This document shows, piece by piece, positions 23,893 to 36,278 of a stretch of DNA of 41,268 nucleotides; within the stretch, counting starts at the first letter, position 1, and the number at the start of each line of letters is the position of its first letter. Where the stretch lies: assembly GCA_041389525.1 (NCBI GenBank), contig JAWKRR010000065.1:1-41268 (forward strand), read 5' to 3'. Both the position numbers and the translations under genes were made by a program. The notes under the pieces were generated by a model. That model worked only from the letters and a program-made list of their open reading frames with translations, had not been told where the DNA came from and searched no databases. Source of the stretch: JACKFB01 sp041389525 (GTDB lineage Bacteria; Myxococcota_A; UBA9042; PHBI01; JACKFB01).

Positions 23893-26139
23893 TTACGCGC
23901 GGTGGGCCAAGAGCGCGCCGATGGCCTCGCGCGTCGCGGGCCGCGAGTAGCCGAACTCGGTCCGCAGGCGCTCGATGCTGATCTCCGCGCGCTCGCGGTC
24001 GACCTCCGACAGGGCCTCGGCGTGCGCGGGGTTGTCCGACAGCACCGCCAGGACGTGCTCGCTGAGCCGCCGGATCGTGCCGCGCTGCTGCTCGTAGTAG
24101 TCCTGCTCCAGCGCGTGGAAGAGCTTCGGAAAGAGCCGCCGGTAGTCGATGGGCTGCCCGGGGAAGTCGATGCGCCACGCTCCGATTCGCCCGATCAGGT
24201 TCTGCCGGAACGAGTCGCGGTCCTCGCCGACCTTCCAGATGCCCTCGAGCTGGTCCATCAAGCGCTTGTCGGGCTCTTCGGAGCGCCCGGCCGCCTCGTC
24301 GTAGACCTTCTCCTTCTTCAGCGAGTACGAGACGTGGCGGATGTAGCGCGCCACAAGCTCGTCGTACTGCTCGGCGGAGACCAGCCCCATCGAGGCGCGC
24401 ACCTCGTCGTCCACCCGCGCCAACCAGCGCGCCTGCACGGCGTCGATGAAGGCGGCGTGGTCGTGGTAGCCGTCGTCGGCGTCACGCTGCAGGAACTCGA
24501 AGACGGAGTGCAGCTTCACCAGCTCGCGCAGCTCGTCGAGGACCCCGAGCGGGCTGGACCCGTGATAGCGCGGGTTCTGCAGCGCGTTGAGCATGGTCTC
24601 CTTCATCTCGCGCGGCGACGCGCCGAACGCCCCCTCGTACTCGGTGTCCTCTTGGCCCTCGGCCAGCAGATCCGGCAGCACCGACCAGAGCAGGCGGCTC
24701 AGCTCCGGCGTCAGCCCCTCGGGCTCGCGCTCGCCCGCGTAGAGCTCGGCCTTCTGCAGCGGGGTCAGCTTGGCGATGACGGGCCGCAGCGCCTCCGGGT
24801 AGCGCGACGGATCGGGCTTGCAAAGCCGGGTCAGCACGCTCCAGAGCGCGACCACGTAGCTGGTGTGCGGCGCCACCTTGTCGCCCATCGCCCCGCGCGC
24901 GATCTGCTCGTCGTAGATGTCCTGCTCCACCTTGTAGTTGCGCAGATACGGCATCTTGACGAGGTCCATCCGGCCCTTGAAGGACGAGAAATCCTGGTAC
25001 TCCTTGAACGCGTTCAGGTGCTTCTCGTTGGAGCTGGCCATGAAGAGCAGGTCCAAGTGCAGGATCGCGCTCGGCAGGGCGACGGTCCCCTTCTCGCAGG
25101 TGGCCAGCAGGTACTTGTAGGTATCCAGCGGCTTCTTGAGCAGGTCGTTGTATTCGATGAGGCCACGGTTCGCGTCGACGAGGTCGCCGCCCGCTTCGAA
25201 GAGGTTCAAGCTGCGCAGCGAGGGCGGCAGCGCCTGCAGCCCTTGATCCATCGTGATCTGGCGCATGGTGGCGTCGACGTGGAGCTGCGGTTCAATCGTC
25301 ACGACGCCCACGCGGTAGCGCCGGGAGAAGTAGAAGCGCTCGACCTGGACGTGCTGCATGACCCGCTGGAAATCGCCGTGGTAGGCGTTCAGCAGGGCGT
25401 CGGCGATGGCCCGCGACCGCGGCGAGAGGTCGCCCTCCGCCAGGTAGTTGCCCAGCTCCAGCGCCGGCGGCAGCCGCCCGTCCTCGCGCATCGCGTCGAA
25501 GAGCCGCGCGCGTTTGTCTCGCGGCAGGACCAGCAAAGGGTGATCCCGCAGATCGCTCTGCAGCCGCGCGTCGATATCGGTCTCGTCGAGGTGGGCGAAG
25601 CTCTCGATGGGGCCCGCGGCTTCTCCCTCGCCGAAGCCCAGCCGCTTCTTCGACAGCCGGTTGGACGGGAACACCCAGTTGAACCGGTAGATCGCCCCCT
25701 CGTCGGTCCGCGAGTACTGCTCGAGCCCGTCGGCGAGACAGCGAATGAACGAGCTCTTCGCTGAGCCGTTTGGGCCGTGCAGCAGCACCAAGCGCGTGAC
25801 CCGCCCCTCGCGGAGGAAGTTCACGAGCAGCCGGTAAAAGCGCTGCTGCGCCTCCTCGTGCCCGACCACCCGGTGGCGCACCGCGTCGTCCCGGTCCTTC
25901 TCCCACGGGCAATCGAAGAGCCCGTAGCGCGTCGTCCCGCCGCCCGGCCGCGCGACCTCGTAGCTGCCGTAGTGGTCCACGCAGTCGCGCAGGTATCCCG
26001 CCGCGGTGCGCGTGTGACGCACAGGCTCGGCGCTGAACAACGCGATGTACTCGTCGAAGCTGAGCACCCGCCGGTTGGCGACGAACTCATCGTGAACGCT
26101 TCGCTCGATCTCCCGAAGCCGCGCCAACGCGTCGTCCAT
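23893..26139 (-). CDS. prkA: PrkA-type AAA+ serine protein kinase
   Basis: 748 residues. PrkA (YeaG) combines an N-terminal AAA domain with a C-terminal kinase-like part and is linked to stress and stationary-phase physiology (sporulation in Bacillus). The Walker A motif is HGPNGSAKSS at residues 121-130. Downstream are the family stretches RFNWVFPSNRLS, KPLDTYKYLLATCEKGTV, LHLDLLFMASSNEKHLNAFKEY (split in my reading into its two halves) and DLVKMPYLRNYKVEQDIYDEQI. It is about 100 residues longer than the E. coli and Bacillus proteins. The start is ATG 26139 with GGAGG six bases upstream. The usual partners yeaH (DUF444) and spoVR are not adjacent. It is convergent with moaDE (25-bp gap). Confidence 0.93.
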   Translation of the reverse strand: MDDALARLREIERSVHDEFVANRRVLSFDEYIALFSAEPVRHTRTAAGYLRDCVDHYGSYEVARPGGGTTRYGLFDCPWEKDRDDAVRHRVVGHEEAQQRFYRLLVNFLREGRVTRLVLLHGPNGSAKSSFIRCLADGLEQYSRTDEGAIYRFNWVFPSNRLSKKRLGFGEGEAAGPIESFAHLDETDIDARLQSDLRDHPLLVLPRDKRARLFDAMREDGRLPPALELGNYLAEGDLSPRSRAIADALLNAYHGDFQRVMQHVQVERFYFSRRYRVGVVTIEPQLHVDATMRQITMDQGLQALPPSLRSLNLFEAGGDLVDANRGLIEYNDLLKKPLDTYKYLLATCEKGTVALPSAILHLDLLFMASSNEKHLNAFKEYQDFSSFKGRMDLVKMPYLRNYKVEQDIYDEQIARGAMGDKVAPHTSYVVALWSVLTRLCKPDPSRYPEALRPVIAKLTPLQKAELYAGEREPEGLTPELSRLLWSVLPDLLAEGQEDTEYEGAFGASPREMKETMLNALQNPRYHGSSPLGVLDELRELVKLHSVFEFLQRDADDGYHDHAAFIDAVQARWLARVDDEVRASMGLVSAEQYDELVARYIRHVSYSLKKEKVYDEAAGRSEEPDKRLMDQLEGIWKVGEDRDSFRQNLIGRIGAWRIDFPGQPIDYRRLFPKLFHALEQDYYEQQRGTIRRLSEHVLAVLSDNPAHAEALSEVDRERAEISIERLRTEFGYSRPATREAIGALLAHRA

Positions 26140-26190
26140 GTCGCCTCCAAGTCCCGCGTTTCCCCACCCACAACGGGGTCGCGAGTCGCG

Positions 26191-26219
26191 ATCCTAATCG
26201 CAGGGGGCGCGCTTGGCCA
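26191..26219 (-). promoter_or_regulatory. Candidate prkA promoter
   Basis: Reading the minus strand: TGGCCA (26219-26214), a 17-bp spacer, then TAGGAT (26196-26191), each four of six to consensus. The start codon lies about 52 bases after the -10 box. Plausible but unsupported otherwise. Confidence 0.33.
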
Positions 26220-26224
26220 TGGAG

Positions 26225-26244
26225 GGAGGTCGAGACCGACCCCC
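26225..26244 (-). terminator. Hairpin after the DsbD-alpha-like lipoprotein gene
   Basis: Eight base pairs including one G-U, four-base loop, starting six bases after the stop codon on the minus strand. No U tract follows, so the terminator call is weak. Confidence 0.33.
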
Positions 26245-26249
26245 AGCTT

Positions 26250-26738
26250 CTACGGCGCGACGACCACCGCGAGCTCGATCGGCGCGCTCTTGATGAGGCA
26301 GGTCGTGTCGTTGCAGATGCTGAACTTCAGCTCGCCCTTCACGGTCTCGGCCCCGGCGCCCTTGGCCTCGAGCGCTACCGCCACGTCGGCCTTCGCCTCG
26401 CTGGCTTTGAAGTCGCCGCCCATCTGGCTGAACTCCTTCTTGCCGAGCGCGACCTTCGTCTGATCGCCGGCGAACACGAGCTTGGCCGGGTACTCCAGGT
26501 TCCAGTGGTAGCCCTTGGCCGCGACCACGCTCACCACGGCGTCGGCCCGCTTGCCGGCCTGAAGGGGCGGCACGGTCACCTGCAGGGTGAAGGACTTGGC
26601 GTCGTCCGCCGCGGCGGGCGCGGTCGAGGGGGCGGTAGAGCTGCCGTCGGTCGTGGAGCCGTGGGCGTCGCCGCGGCAGGCGGTCACGGCGAGCATGCTG
26701 ACGAGGGCGATGGCGAGGGAGTAGCGCAGGTTGGTCAT
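26250..26738 (-). CDS. Lipoprotein with DsbD-alpha-like domain
   Basis: 162 residues. Residues 1-20 are a lipoprotein signal with lipobox LAVTAC; Cys21 would be lipidated. A Ser/Thr/Ala/Pro-rich spacer follows to about residue 42. The rest is a beta-rich domain: a LQVTVPPLQAG strand, KGYHWNLEYPAKL, and near the C-terminus FSICNDTTCL. The CND-x-x-CL motif and the strand order resemble the N-terminal periplasmic domain of DsbD, which carries a redox Cys pair in that place. No membrane or thioredoxin part of DsbD is present. I start it at ATG 26738, eight bases after GAAGG; the GTG at 26747 overlaps that ribosome site. Function is not established; extracytoplasmic thiol exchange or metal binding is inference. 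Confidence 0.75.
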   Translation of the reverse strand: MTNLRYSLAIALVSMLAVTACRGDAHGSTTDGSSTAPSTAPAAADDAKSFTLQVTVPPLQAGKRADAVVSVVAAKGYHWNLEYPAKLVFAGDQTKVALGKKEFSQMGGDFKASEAKADVAVALEAKGAGAETVKGELKFSICNDTTCLIKSAPIELAVVVAP

Positions 26739-26868
26739 GGTGTTCACCTTCAGATGGAAGCGGCGTCGGCCGACTCAGCCACGACCGTGGGGCTACCAGA
26801 TCTATTCAGGCCGGTAAACGGTGGGGAGCGCTGGGAGTAGGACCGCGGCTCCCGGGCGCGACGAATTC

Positions 26869-26896
26869 TTGTCGCCACTCGCGCCCCCGCTATGAT
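26869..26896 (+). promoter_or_regulatory. Candidate promoter with leaderless start
   Basis: TTGTCG (26869-26874) and TATGAT (26891-26896), 16-bp spacer. The expected transcription start (about 26903) coincides with the ATG at 26904, which has no ribosome site. An ATG inside the -10 box (26892) is in frame but would then not be transcribed. Confidence 0.4.
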
Positions 26897-26903
26897 GGCT
26901 CCC

Positions 26904-27632
<729 letters not shown>

Positions 27633-27909
27633 AGCGGAGCGGCCCCCGCGCGTGCGCAGCGGCGAACTTCAAGCGTCGGCTGCGTTTTCGAGGGCGCGCG
27701 GCGATCTCGGGCGGGCTTAGGACCCATGGGTCGACGCCCCGCTCCACCTCGCCGCCACCCCGGCTTGGCGCGCGTCACGCCACCGGAGGCGGGCCGCGCG
27801 CATGACGCAGCGCAGCACTCGCCGCTGCGGGAATTCCGTGTCAGATCGATCCCTTACACCGACCTCGACACCTCCCGCATAACCTCTTGATCATTTAATC
27901 GCTTTATTT

Positions 27910-27934
27910 GATCTGGCGTCGTTGACGCCGGATC
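27910..27934. promoter_or_regulatory. 11-bp inverted repeat upstream of the sigma-like gene
   Basis: GATCTGGCGTC (27910-27920) and GACGCCGGATC (27924-27934) pair with one G-U around GTT. The right arm recurs as GACGCTGGATC at 27963-27973, exactly 39 bp downstream and overlapping the next -35 box. This suggests a repeated protein-binding site. Confidence 0.4.
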
Positions 27935-27950
27935 GCAGCGATGATCTAGT
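27922..27950 (+). promoter_or_regulatory. Upstream candidate promoter P1 of the sigma-like gene
   Basis: TTGACG (27922-27927), 17-bp spacer, TCTAGT (27945-27950). The -35 box sits in the 13-mer TTGACGCCGGATC, repeated with one change at P2. Confidence 0.35.
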
Positions 27951-27960
27951 GCCACAAAAT

Positions 27961-27989
27961 TTGACGCTGGATCTCGGCGCCGGGATAAC
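27961..27989 (+). promoter_or_regulatory. Downstream candidate promoter P2 of the sigma-like gene
   Basis: TTGACG (27961-27966), 17-bp spacer, GATAAC (27984-27989), preceded by the AT-rich CACAAAAT. It is among the better sigma70-type matches in the window. The expected start is near 27996, leaving a leader of about 87 bases. Confidence 0.5.
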
Positions 27990-28082
27990 CGACGCCGACC
28001 GTCATCCGGCGCCGAATGCTCGCTGCAAGCGGACGTGCGCTGTCGAGCTGTTCGGTCGAGCGACCCTGGGGAGGGGGATAGT

Positions 28083-28559
28083 ATGGAGCCACTGCTGAAG
28101 GATGTGCCTGGTCGCGACCGCGCAGAGCGTTCGCATCGTAAAGACCGTACGCGGTCGCGCACTATCGCCGGGAGGCGGCTCACCCGCGCGGAGATCGAGG
28201 AGGGCAAACGCCTCGTCGACGACATGTGGTACGAGCGGCCACAGTCGCGCTCCGATTGCGCGGAAGGGATTCGTCCCTGTCCCTTCGTCAGCTGCAAGTA
28301 CCACTTGTACCTGGACGTGAAGGACGAGACGCAGTCCATCAAGATCAACTTCCCGCACCTTGAGGTGTGGGAGATGGAGCACTCCTGCTCGCTCGATGTG
28401 GCGGAGCAGGGCGGCATGACCCTCGAGGAGGTCGGCCGCATCATGAACCTCACCCGTGAGCGCATTCGGCAGGTCGAGGCCGCTGGCATCGACAAGCTCC
28501 GCGGCACTGGGCTGATCTCGGATATCGACCGCGTCTTCGGCGGCAACCGAAAGTTCTAG
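28083..28559 (+). CDS. Sigma-70 region-4-like DNA-binding protein with conserved cysteines
   Basis: 158 residues. The C-terminal part (112-140: MTLEEVGRIMNLTRERIRQ, then VEAAGIDKLR) is an almost textbook sigma70 region 4.2 helix-turn-helix, which contacts -35 DNA. There is no region 2 or 3, so it cannot be a full sigma factor. Between a basic N-terminal tail (residues 11-32) and the helix-turn-helix lies RPCPFVSCKYHLYLDV, with cysteines at 59, 66, 71 and 102 and His74, a possible metal or Fe-S site. The pattern resembles small sigma-factor-like HTH proteins I know from deltaproteobacteria. The start is ATG 28083 after GGGGAGGGGG. It stands alone behind two tandem promoter candidates and upstream of purH. 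A role as transcription regulator or anti-/co-sigma is inference. Confidence 0.85.
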   Translation: MEPLLKDVPGRDRAERSHRKDRTRSRTIAGRRLTRAEIEEGKRLVDDMWYERPQSRSDCAEGIRPCPFVSCKYHLYLDVKDETQSIKINFPHLEVWEMEHSCSLDVAEQGGMTLEEVGRIMNLTRERIRQVEAAGIDKLRGTGLISDIDRVFGGNRKF

Positions 28560-28573
28560 GGGCGGTCACGACG

Positions 28574-28598
28574 CTGGCGCCTTCCCCCTGGGCGCCGG
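28574..28598 (+). terminator. Hairpin between the sigma-like gene and purH
   Basis: CTGGCGCC (28574-28581) pairs with GGCGCCGG (28591-28598), one G-U, nine-base loop, 15 bases after the stop. There is no U tract, so it is a weak terminator candidate. Confidence 0.3.
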
Positions 28599-28675
28599 CG
28601 GCCTCGCCCCAAGAGCCGGTTGCCTCAGCCGCCTCTGCATGCTAGCCGGGCTCCCGCGACTCCGGGAGGTGCGGC

Positions 28676-30244
28676 ATGGCTAAGATCGAACGTGCGTTGC
28701 TCAGCGTTTCTGACAAGACGGGGCTGGTCCCCTTTGCTCAGGCGCTCGCCGCACGCGGAATCGAGCTGGTGTCCACCGGAGGTACCGCCCGCGCGCTCGC
28801 CGAGGCGGGGCTCACGGTGGTCGCGGTCAGCGAGCTGACCGGCTTCCCCGAGATGATGGACGGGCGCGTCAAGACGCTGCATCCGGCCGTCCACGGCGGG
28901 ATTCTGGCGCGTCGCGACCACCCGGCCGACCTGGAGTCGATGGAGCAGCACGGCATCGCGCCCATCGACCTCGTGGTCGTCAACCTCTACCCCTTCGAGG
29001 CGACGGTCTCTCGCGAAGGGGCGAGTCGGGCCGACGCGATCGAGCAGATCGACATCGGCGGGCCCTCGATGGTCCGCTCGTCTGCGAAGAACAACGCCTT
29101 CGTCGGGATCGTCACCGATCCGGCCGACTACGCGGCGGTCACCGAGGCCCTCGAAGCGAACGATGGCCATCTCCCGAGCGACCTGCGGCTGAGGCTGGCG
29201 CAGGCGGCGTTTCAGCACACGGCGCGCTACGACGCCGCCATCGCGGCCTGGCTTGGCGGCGAGCTGGACGCGGACGAAGGGATCGAGGCGCCGGTGCCGC
29301 GCCTGTACGGCCGGCCGATCCCGCGGCGTGAGGTCCTGCGCTACGGCGAGAACCCCCACCAGGCCGCCGGGCTGTACGTGGAGCCCGGCGAGCCCGTCGG
29401 TCTGGTGCGTGCGCGTCAACTCCAAGGCAAAGAGCTCAGCTACAACAACTGGCTCGACATGGACGCGGCCTTCACGCTGGCGCGAGATCTCGGGCCCACG
29501 GGCATCGCGGTCATCAAGCACACCAACCCCTGCGGCGCGGCGCGGTCGAACACCTCGCTGCTGCACGCCTGGGAGCAAGCGCGAGCCTGCGACCCGGTCA
29601 GCGCGTTCGGCGGCATCGTCGCGACCTCGGGCGTGATCGATGGGCCGCTGGCGACTTCGTTCCTGGAGGGTTTCCTCGAGGTCGTGCTCGCCGCCGAGGT
29701 CACCGACGAGGCCCGCGAGATCTTCGCCCGCAAGAAGAACCTCCGCGTCCTCACCCTCGACGAGGTCGGCTTCCGGATGCCTGAGCGCACGCTGGTGCCT
29801 CGCCCGGTCTCCGGCGGGCTGCTGGTGCAGGAGGCCGACCTGGGCGTCGAGCGCGTGCGCGACGGGCAGGTCGTGACCGAGCGCGCGCCCACCGACGCCG
29901 AGTGGGACTCGCTGGACCTCGCGTGGATGGTCGCCAAGCACGTCAAATCCAACGCGATCATCTTCGCCTTCCCCGATCGCATCGCCGCCATCGGCGCCGG
30001 GCAGATGAGCCGCGTCGACAGCTCGCGGATCGCGGTGTTCAAGGCCACCACGCCGCTCGCGGGCAGCGCGATGGCGTCGGACGCCTTCTTCCCCTTCGCC
30101 GACGGCGTCGAGGCCGGCGCCGACGCCGGCGCCACCGCGGTCGTGCAGCCGGGCGGCTCGATCCGCGACGCGGAGGTCATCGCGGCCGCGAACGCCCGCG
30201 GACTGGCGATGGTGTTCACCGGCCGGCGTCACTTCCGACACTGA
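28676..30244 (+). CDS. purH: Bifunctional AICAR formyltransferase / IMP cyclohydrolase
   Basis: PurH performs the last two steps to IMP: formylation of AICAR and ring closure. 522 residues, full length. The N-terminal cyclohydrolase (MGS-like) domain has LLSVSDKTGL, STGGTARAL, MDGRVKTLHP and VVVNLYPFEATV. The transformylase part has RYGENPHQAAG, YNNWLDMDAA, the Lys-His of IKHTNPCGAA and the closing SIRDAEVIAAANARGLAMVFTG segment (split here: SIRDAEVIAAAN then ARGLAMVFTGRRHFRH at the C-terminus). GGGAGGTG precedes the ATG. purD follows after 12 bp, a common purH-purD pair. It completes, with purB and purC, four de novo purine genes in this window. Confidence 0.97.
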   Translation: MAKIERALLSVSDKTGLVPFAQALAARGIELVSTGGTARALAEAGLTVVAVSELTGFPEMMDGRVKTLHPAVHGGILARRDHPADLESMEQHGIAPIDLVVVNLYPFEATVSREGASRADAIEQIDIGGPSMVRSSAKNNAFVGIVTDPADYAAVTEALEANDGHLPSDLRLRLAQAAFQHTARYDAAIAAWLGGELDADEGIEAPVPRLYGRPIPRREVLRYGENPHQAAGLYVEPGEPVGLVRARQLQGKELSYNNWLDMDAAFTLARDLGPTGIAVIKHTNPCGAARSNTSLLHAWEQARACDPVSAFGGIVATSGVIDGPLATSFLEGFLEVVLAAEVTDEAREIFARKKNLRVLTLDEVGFRMPERTLVPRPVSGGLLVQEADLGVERVRDGQVVTERAPTDAEWDSLDLAWMVAKHVKSNAIIFAFPDRIAAIGAGQMSRVDSSRIAVFKATTPLAGSAMASDAFFPFADGVEAGADAGATAVVQPGGSIRDAEVIAAANARGLAMVFTGRRHFRH

Positions 30245-30256
30245 TCGAGGTCTCCG

Positions 30257-31537
30257 ATGCGCGTTCTAGTCGTTGGAAACGGGGGGCGCGAGCACGCGCT
30301 GACCATGGCGCTTGCCCGCTCGCCGCGGGTGAGCGCGCTCTTCGCGACCCGCCCCAACGCGGGCCAGGCCGCGCTCGCTGAGGCGGTGGATATCGCGCCG
30401 GACGACGTGGCGGGACTCGTCGATTTCGCCAGGAAAAATCAGGTCGATCTGACCGTGGTCGGGCCGGAGCGGCCGCTGACCCTGGGCTTGGTCGACGCGC
30501 TGACGGCCGCGGGCCTCAAGGCGTTTGGGCCGAGCGCCGCCGCTGCTGAGCTCGAGGGGTCCAAGGCCTTCGCCAAAGAGGTGATGCTGCGCGCCGGCGT
30601 CCCGACGGCCGCGCACCAGACCTTCGAGGACCTCGAGGCGGCGCGCGCCTACGTCCGTGAGTTCGGCCGCCCGGTGGTGGTCAAGGCCGACGGGCTGGCG
30701 GCGGGGAAGGGCGTGGTCCTCTGCGAGACCGTGGCCGAGGCCGATCTCGCGCTGGCGGACATGCTCGAGGGCGGCGCCTTCGGTCAGGCAGGCCGCCGCG
30801 TGGTGGTCGAGGAGCTGCTCATCGGCGAAGAGGCCAGCTTCATCGCGGTCTGCGACGGGGTGCACGTGCTGCCGCTGGCGTCGAGTCAGGACCACAAGCG
30901 GGTCGGCGACGGCGACGCGGGTCCGAACACCGGCGGGATGGGCGCGTACTCGCCCGCGCCGATCGTGACGCCCGAGCTCGAGGCCGAGCTGATGGCCCGC
31001 GTGATGGAGCCCGTCGTTCGTGAGATGGCGGCGGCCGGAAAGCCGTTCTCGGGCTTCCTCTATGCCGGCGTCATGGTCACCGCGAGCGGGCCTATGGTGC
31101 TGGAGTTCAACGTGCGCCTCGGCGATCCCGAGACCCAGCCGCTGATGGCCCGGCTGCAGACCGACCTGATCGACGTCATCGAGGCGACCCTCGCCGGCCG
31201 CCTCGACACCCTCACGCTGGCCTGGGACCCCCGCGCGGCCCTCAGCGTGGTGATGGCGTCCGAGGGATATCCGGCCTCGCCGCGTACCGGCGACGCCATC
31301 TCGGGGCTCGCTGAGGCCGCCGCCGTCCCCGGGGCGGTCGTCCACCACGCCGGGACCGCGCTTGACGCTGATGGGACCGTGCGCAGCGCAGGCGGCCGCG
31401 TGCTGAGCGTGACCGGCCTAGGCGCGACCGTCGGAGAGGCTGCGGCTGTGGCTTACGCCGGCGTGGCGCGCATTCGCTGGGCCGGCGAGCACCACCGCAG
31501 CGACATCGGGTTCCGCGCGATTCAGCGCGAGGGCTGA
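30257..31537 (+). CDS. purD: Phosphoribosylamine-glycine ligase (GAR synthetase)
   Basis: PurD joins phosphoribosylamine and glycine with ATP to form GAR, the second step of purine synthesis. The 426-residue ATP-grasp enzyme shows VVGNGGREHAL at the N-terminus, VGPERPLTLGL, VKADGLAAGKGVV, the SSQDHKRVGDGDAGPNTGGM segment and EFNVRLGDPETQP, all canonical. The ATG is at 30257, seven bases after GAGG. It is the second gene of the purH-purD pair and convergent with lon; 37 bp with no visible hairpin separate the two stops. Confidence 0.97.
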   Translation: MRVLVVGNGGREHALTMALARSPRVSALFATRPNAGQAALAEAVDIAPDDVAGLVDFARKNQVDLTVVGPERPLTLGLVDALTAAGLKAFGPSAAAAELEGSKAFAKEVMLRAGVPTAAHQTFEDLEAARAYVREFGRPVVVKADGLAAGKGVVLCETVAEADLALADMLEGGAFGQAGRRVVVEELLIGEEASFIAVCDGVHVLPLASSQDHKRVGDGDAGPNTGGMGAYSPAPIVTPELEAELMARVMEPVVREMAAAGKPFSGFLYAGVMVTASGPMVLEFNVRLGDPETQPLMARLQTDLIDVIEATLAGRLDTLTLAWDPRAALSVVMASEGYPASPRTGDAISGLAEAAAVPGAVVHHAGTALDADGTVRSAGGRVLSVTGLGATVGEAAAVAYAGVARIRWAGEHHRSDIGFRAIQREG

Positions 31538-31574
31538 GCCCCCGCGCTGCCGATTCGCGGTCGCCGCCCGTCGC

Positions 31575-34046
<2,472 letters not shown>

Positions 34047-34191
34047 CTCGTGAAATCCCCTCGCGCCCCGCGATGGGGAGCGCATGGATTGGATGGGGGA
34101 AGGAGGCGCGTGGCTGGCTTCGCTGCCTCAGGCTTCCGTGTCGCTCGTCAGCAACCCCGACAAGTCTTGCAGTCTTCCGACGCCTTGGCAC

Positions 34192-34220
34192 CCCCGGGGC
34201 CGAACTTCGCCGGTCCGGGG
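34192..34220 (-). terminator. GC hairpin downstream of clpX
   Basis: CCCCGG (34192-34197) and CCGGGG (34215-34220) with a further CCG/CGG inside, about 12 bases after the clpX stop on the minus strand. No U tract follows. It may attenuate read-through from clpX into lon. Confidence 0.28.
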
Positions 34221-34231
34221 CTCCCCCGACG

Positions 34232-35485
<1,254 letters not shown>

Positions 35486-35594
35486 TGGAAGCGCTCCCCA
35501 CCTGTCGGTATGCTTTGGTGCTCGCGAGCTACGCGATCCGCCGTCCGACCAGTCCACAGAGGCTGGATCGGACGCCCTTTCCAGACGTCCGGCG

Positions 35595-35623
35595 ACGATA
35601 GCCCAAGGGATCCCTCAGCACAA
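35595..35623 (-). promoter_or_regulatory. Candidate clpX promoter with a palindrome in the spacer
   Basis: On the minus strand TTGTGC (35623-35618) and TATCGT (35600-35595) are 17 bp apart. The spacer contains the perfect 10-bp palindrome AGGGATCCCT (35606-35615). The -35 match is weak. It would give a clpX leader of about 100 bases. Confidence 0.33.
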
Positions 35624-35693
35624 TCTGAGAGCCCAAACGCGAGCGTCCCGTCCCCGTGGGCCGCGCGTTTCCGTTCGCAGTCCCGCCTCTCAC

Positions 35694-36278
35694 TCAGGTC
35701 TTTCGCGCGACGATCTGGTCGATGAGACCGTAGTCCGCCGCGGTTTGGGGTCGCAGGAAGAAGTCACGGTCCGTGTCTTCGTGGAGCTTCTCGATCGTCT
35801 GCCCGCTGTGCTTGGCCAGGATCTCGAGAATCTGCCGCTTCAGGAAGATGATCTCCCGCGCCGCGATATCGATATCCGACGCTTGGCCACCCAGCCCGCC
35901 CAGGGGCTGGTGCAGCATGATGCGCGAGTGGGGGAGGGCGTAGCGCTTGCCCTTGGTGCCTGCCGTGAGCAGCACCGCGGCCATGGACGCCGCCTGGCCG
36001 ATGCAGATCGTCGAGATGTCGCACCCGAGGAACTGCATCGTGTCGTAGATGGCCAGGCCCGCCGTGATCGAGCCACCCGGCGAGTTGATGTAGATGTTGA
36101 TCTCTTTCTCGGGATCTTCGCTGTCGAGAAAGAGCAGCTGCGCGATCACGACGTTGGCGACGAGGTCGTTGATCTCACTGCCGATGAAGATGATCCGATC
36201 CTTGAGCAGACGCGAGAAGATGCCCCACTCGCGCTCGCCACGGTGGGTCTGCTCGATAACGGTCGGGATCAGGGTCAT
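35694..36278 (-). CDS. clpP: ATP-dependent Clp protease proteolytic subunit ClpP
   Basis: ClpP forms the 14-subunit proteolytic barrel used with ClpX and ClpA. The 194-residue protein starts MTLIPTVIEQTHRGER, typical of the processed N-terminus. The catalytic triad is visible: Ser in GQAASMAA, His in IMLHQPLGG and Asp in HEDTDRD. The oligomerisation segment INIYINSPGGSITAG is intact. The ATG overlaps the tig stop (ATGA), so tig and clpP are translationally coupled. It is the only clpP in the window. Confidence 0.98.
   Translation of the reverse strand: MTLIPTVIEQTHRGEREWGIFSRLLKDRIIFIGSEINDLVANVVIAQLLFLDSEDPEKEINIYINSPGGSITAGLAIYDTMQFLGCDISTICIGQAASMAAVLLTAGTKGKRYALPHSRIMLHQPLGGLGGQASDIDIAAREIIFLKRQILEILAKHSGQTIEKLHEDTDRDFFLRPQTAADYGLIDQIVARKT

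Larger units (their letters stand above)
27633..28082. other. 450-bp non-coding region upstream of the sigma-region-4-like gene
   Basis: No gene is supported here. The left 220 bp are GC-rich and hold a perfect 12-bp palindrome GACCCATGGGTC (27721-27732). Around 27880-27960 there is a distinctly AT-richer island (TTGATCATTTAATCGCTTTATTTGATC) containing inverted and direct repeats and two promoter-like elements that I list separately. This is the longest regulatory-looking gap in the window, apparently dedicated to the 28083 gene. Confidence 0.55.

Noticed and set aside
23902..25764. 620-codon plus-strand open frame
   Set aside because: Antisense to PrkA; the translation is low-complexity with no motifs.
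27721..27732. 12-bp palindrome GACCCATGGGTC
   Set aside because: Perfect symmetry, but isolated, far from any start and without a second copy; listed only within the intergenic description.
28625..30241. 538-codon minus-strand open frame
   Set aside because: Antisense to purH, which has all catalytic motifs.
34047..34231. Heat-shock (sigma32-like) promoter before lon, based on CCCCAT
   Set aside because: A CCCCAT-type -10 is present on the minus strand but no CTTGAA-like -35 stands at the right distance, and no CIRCE repeat was seen.
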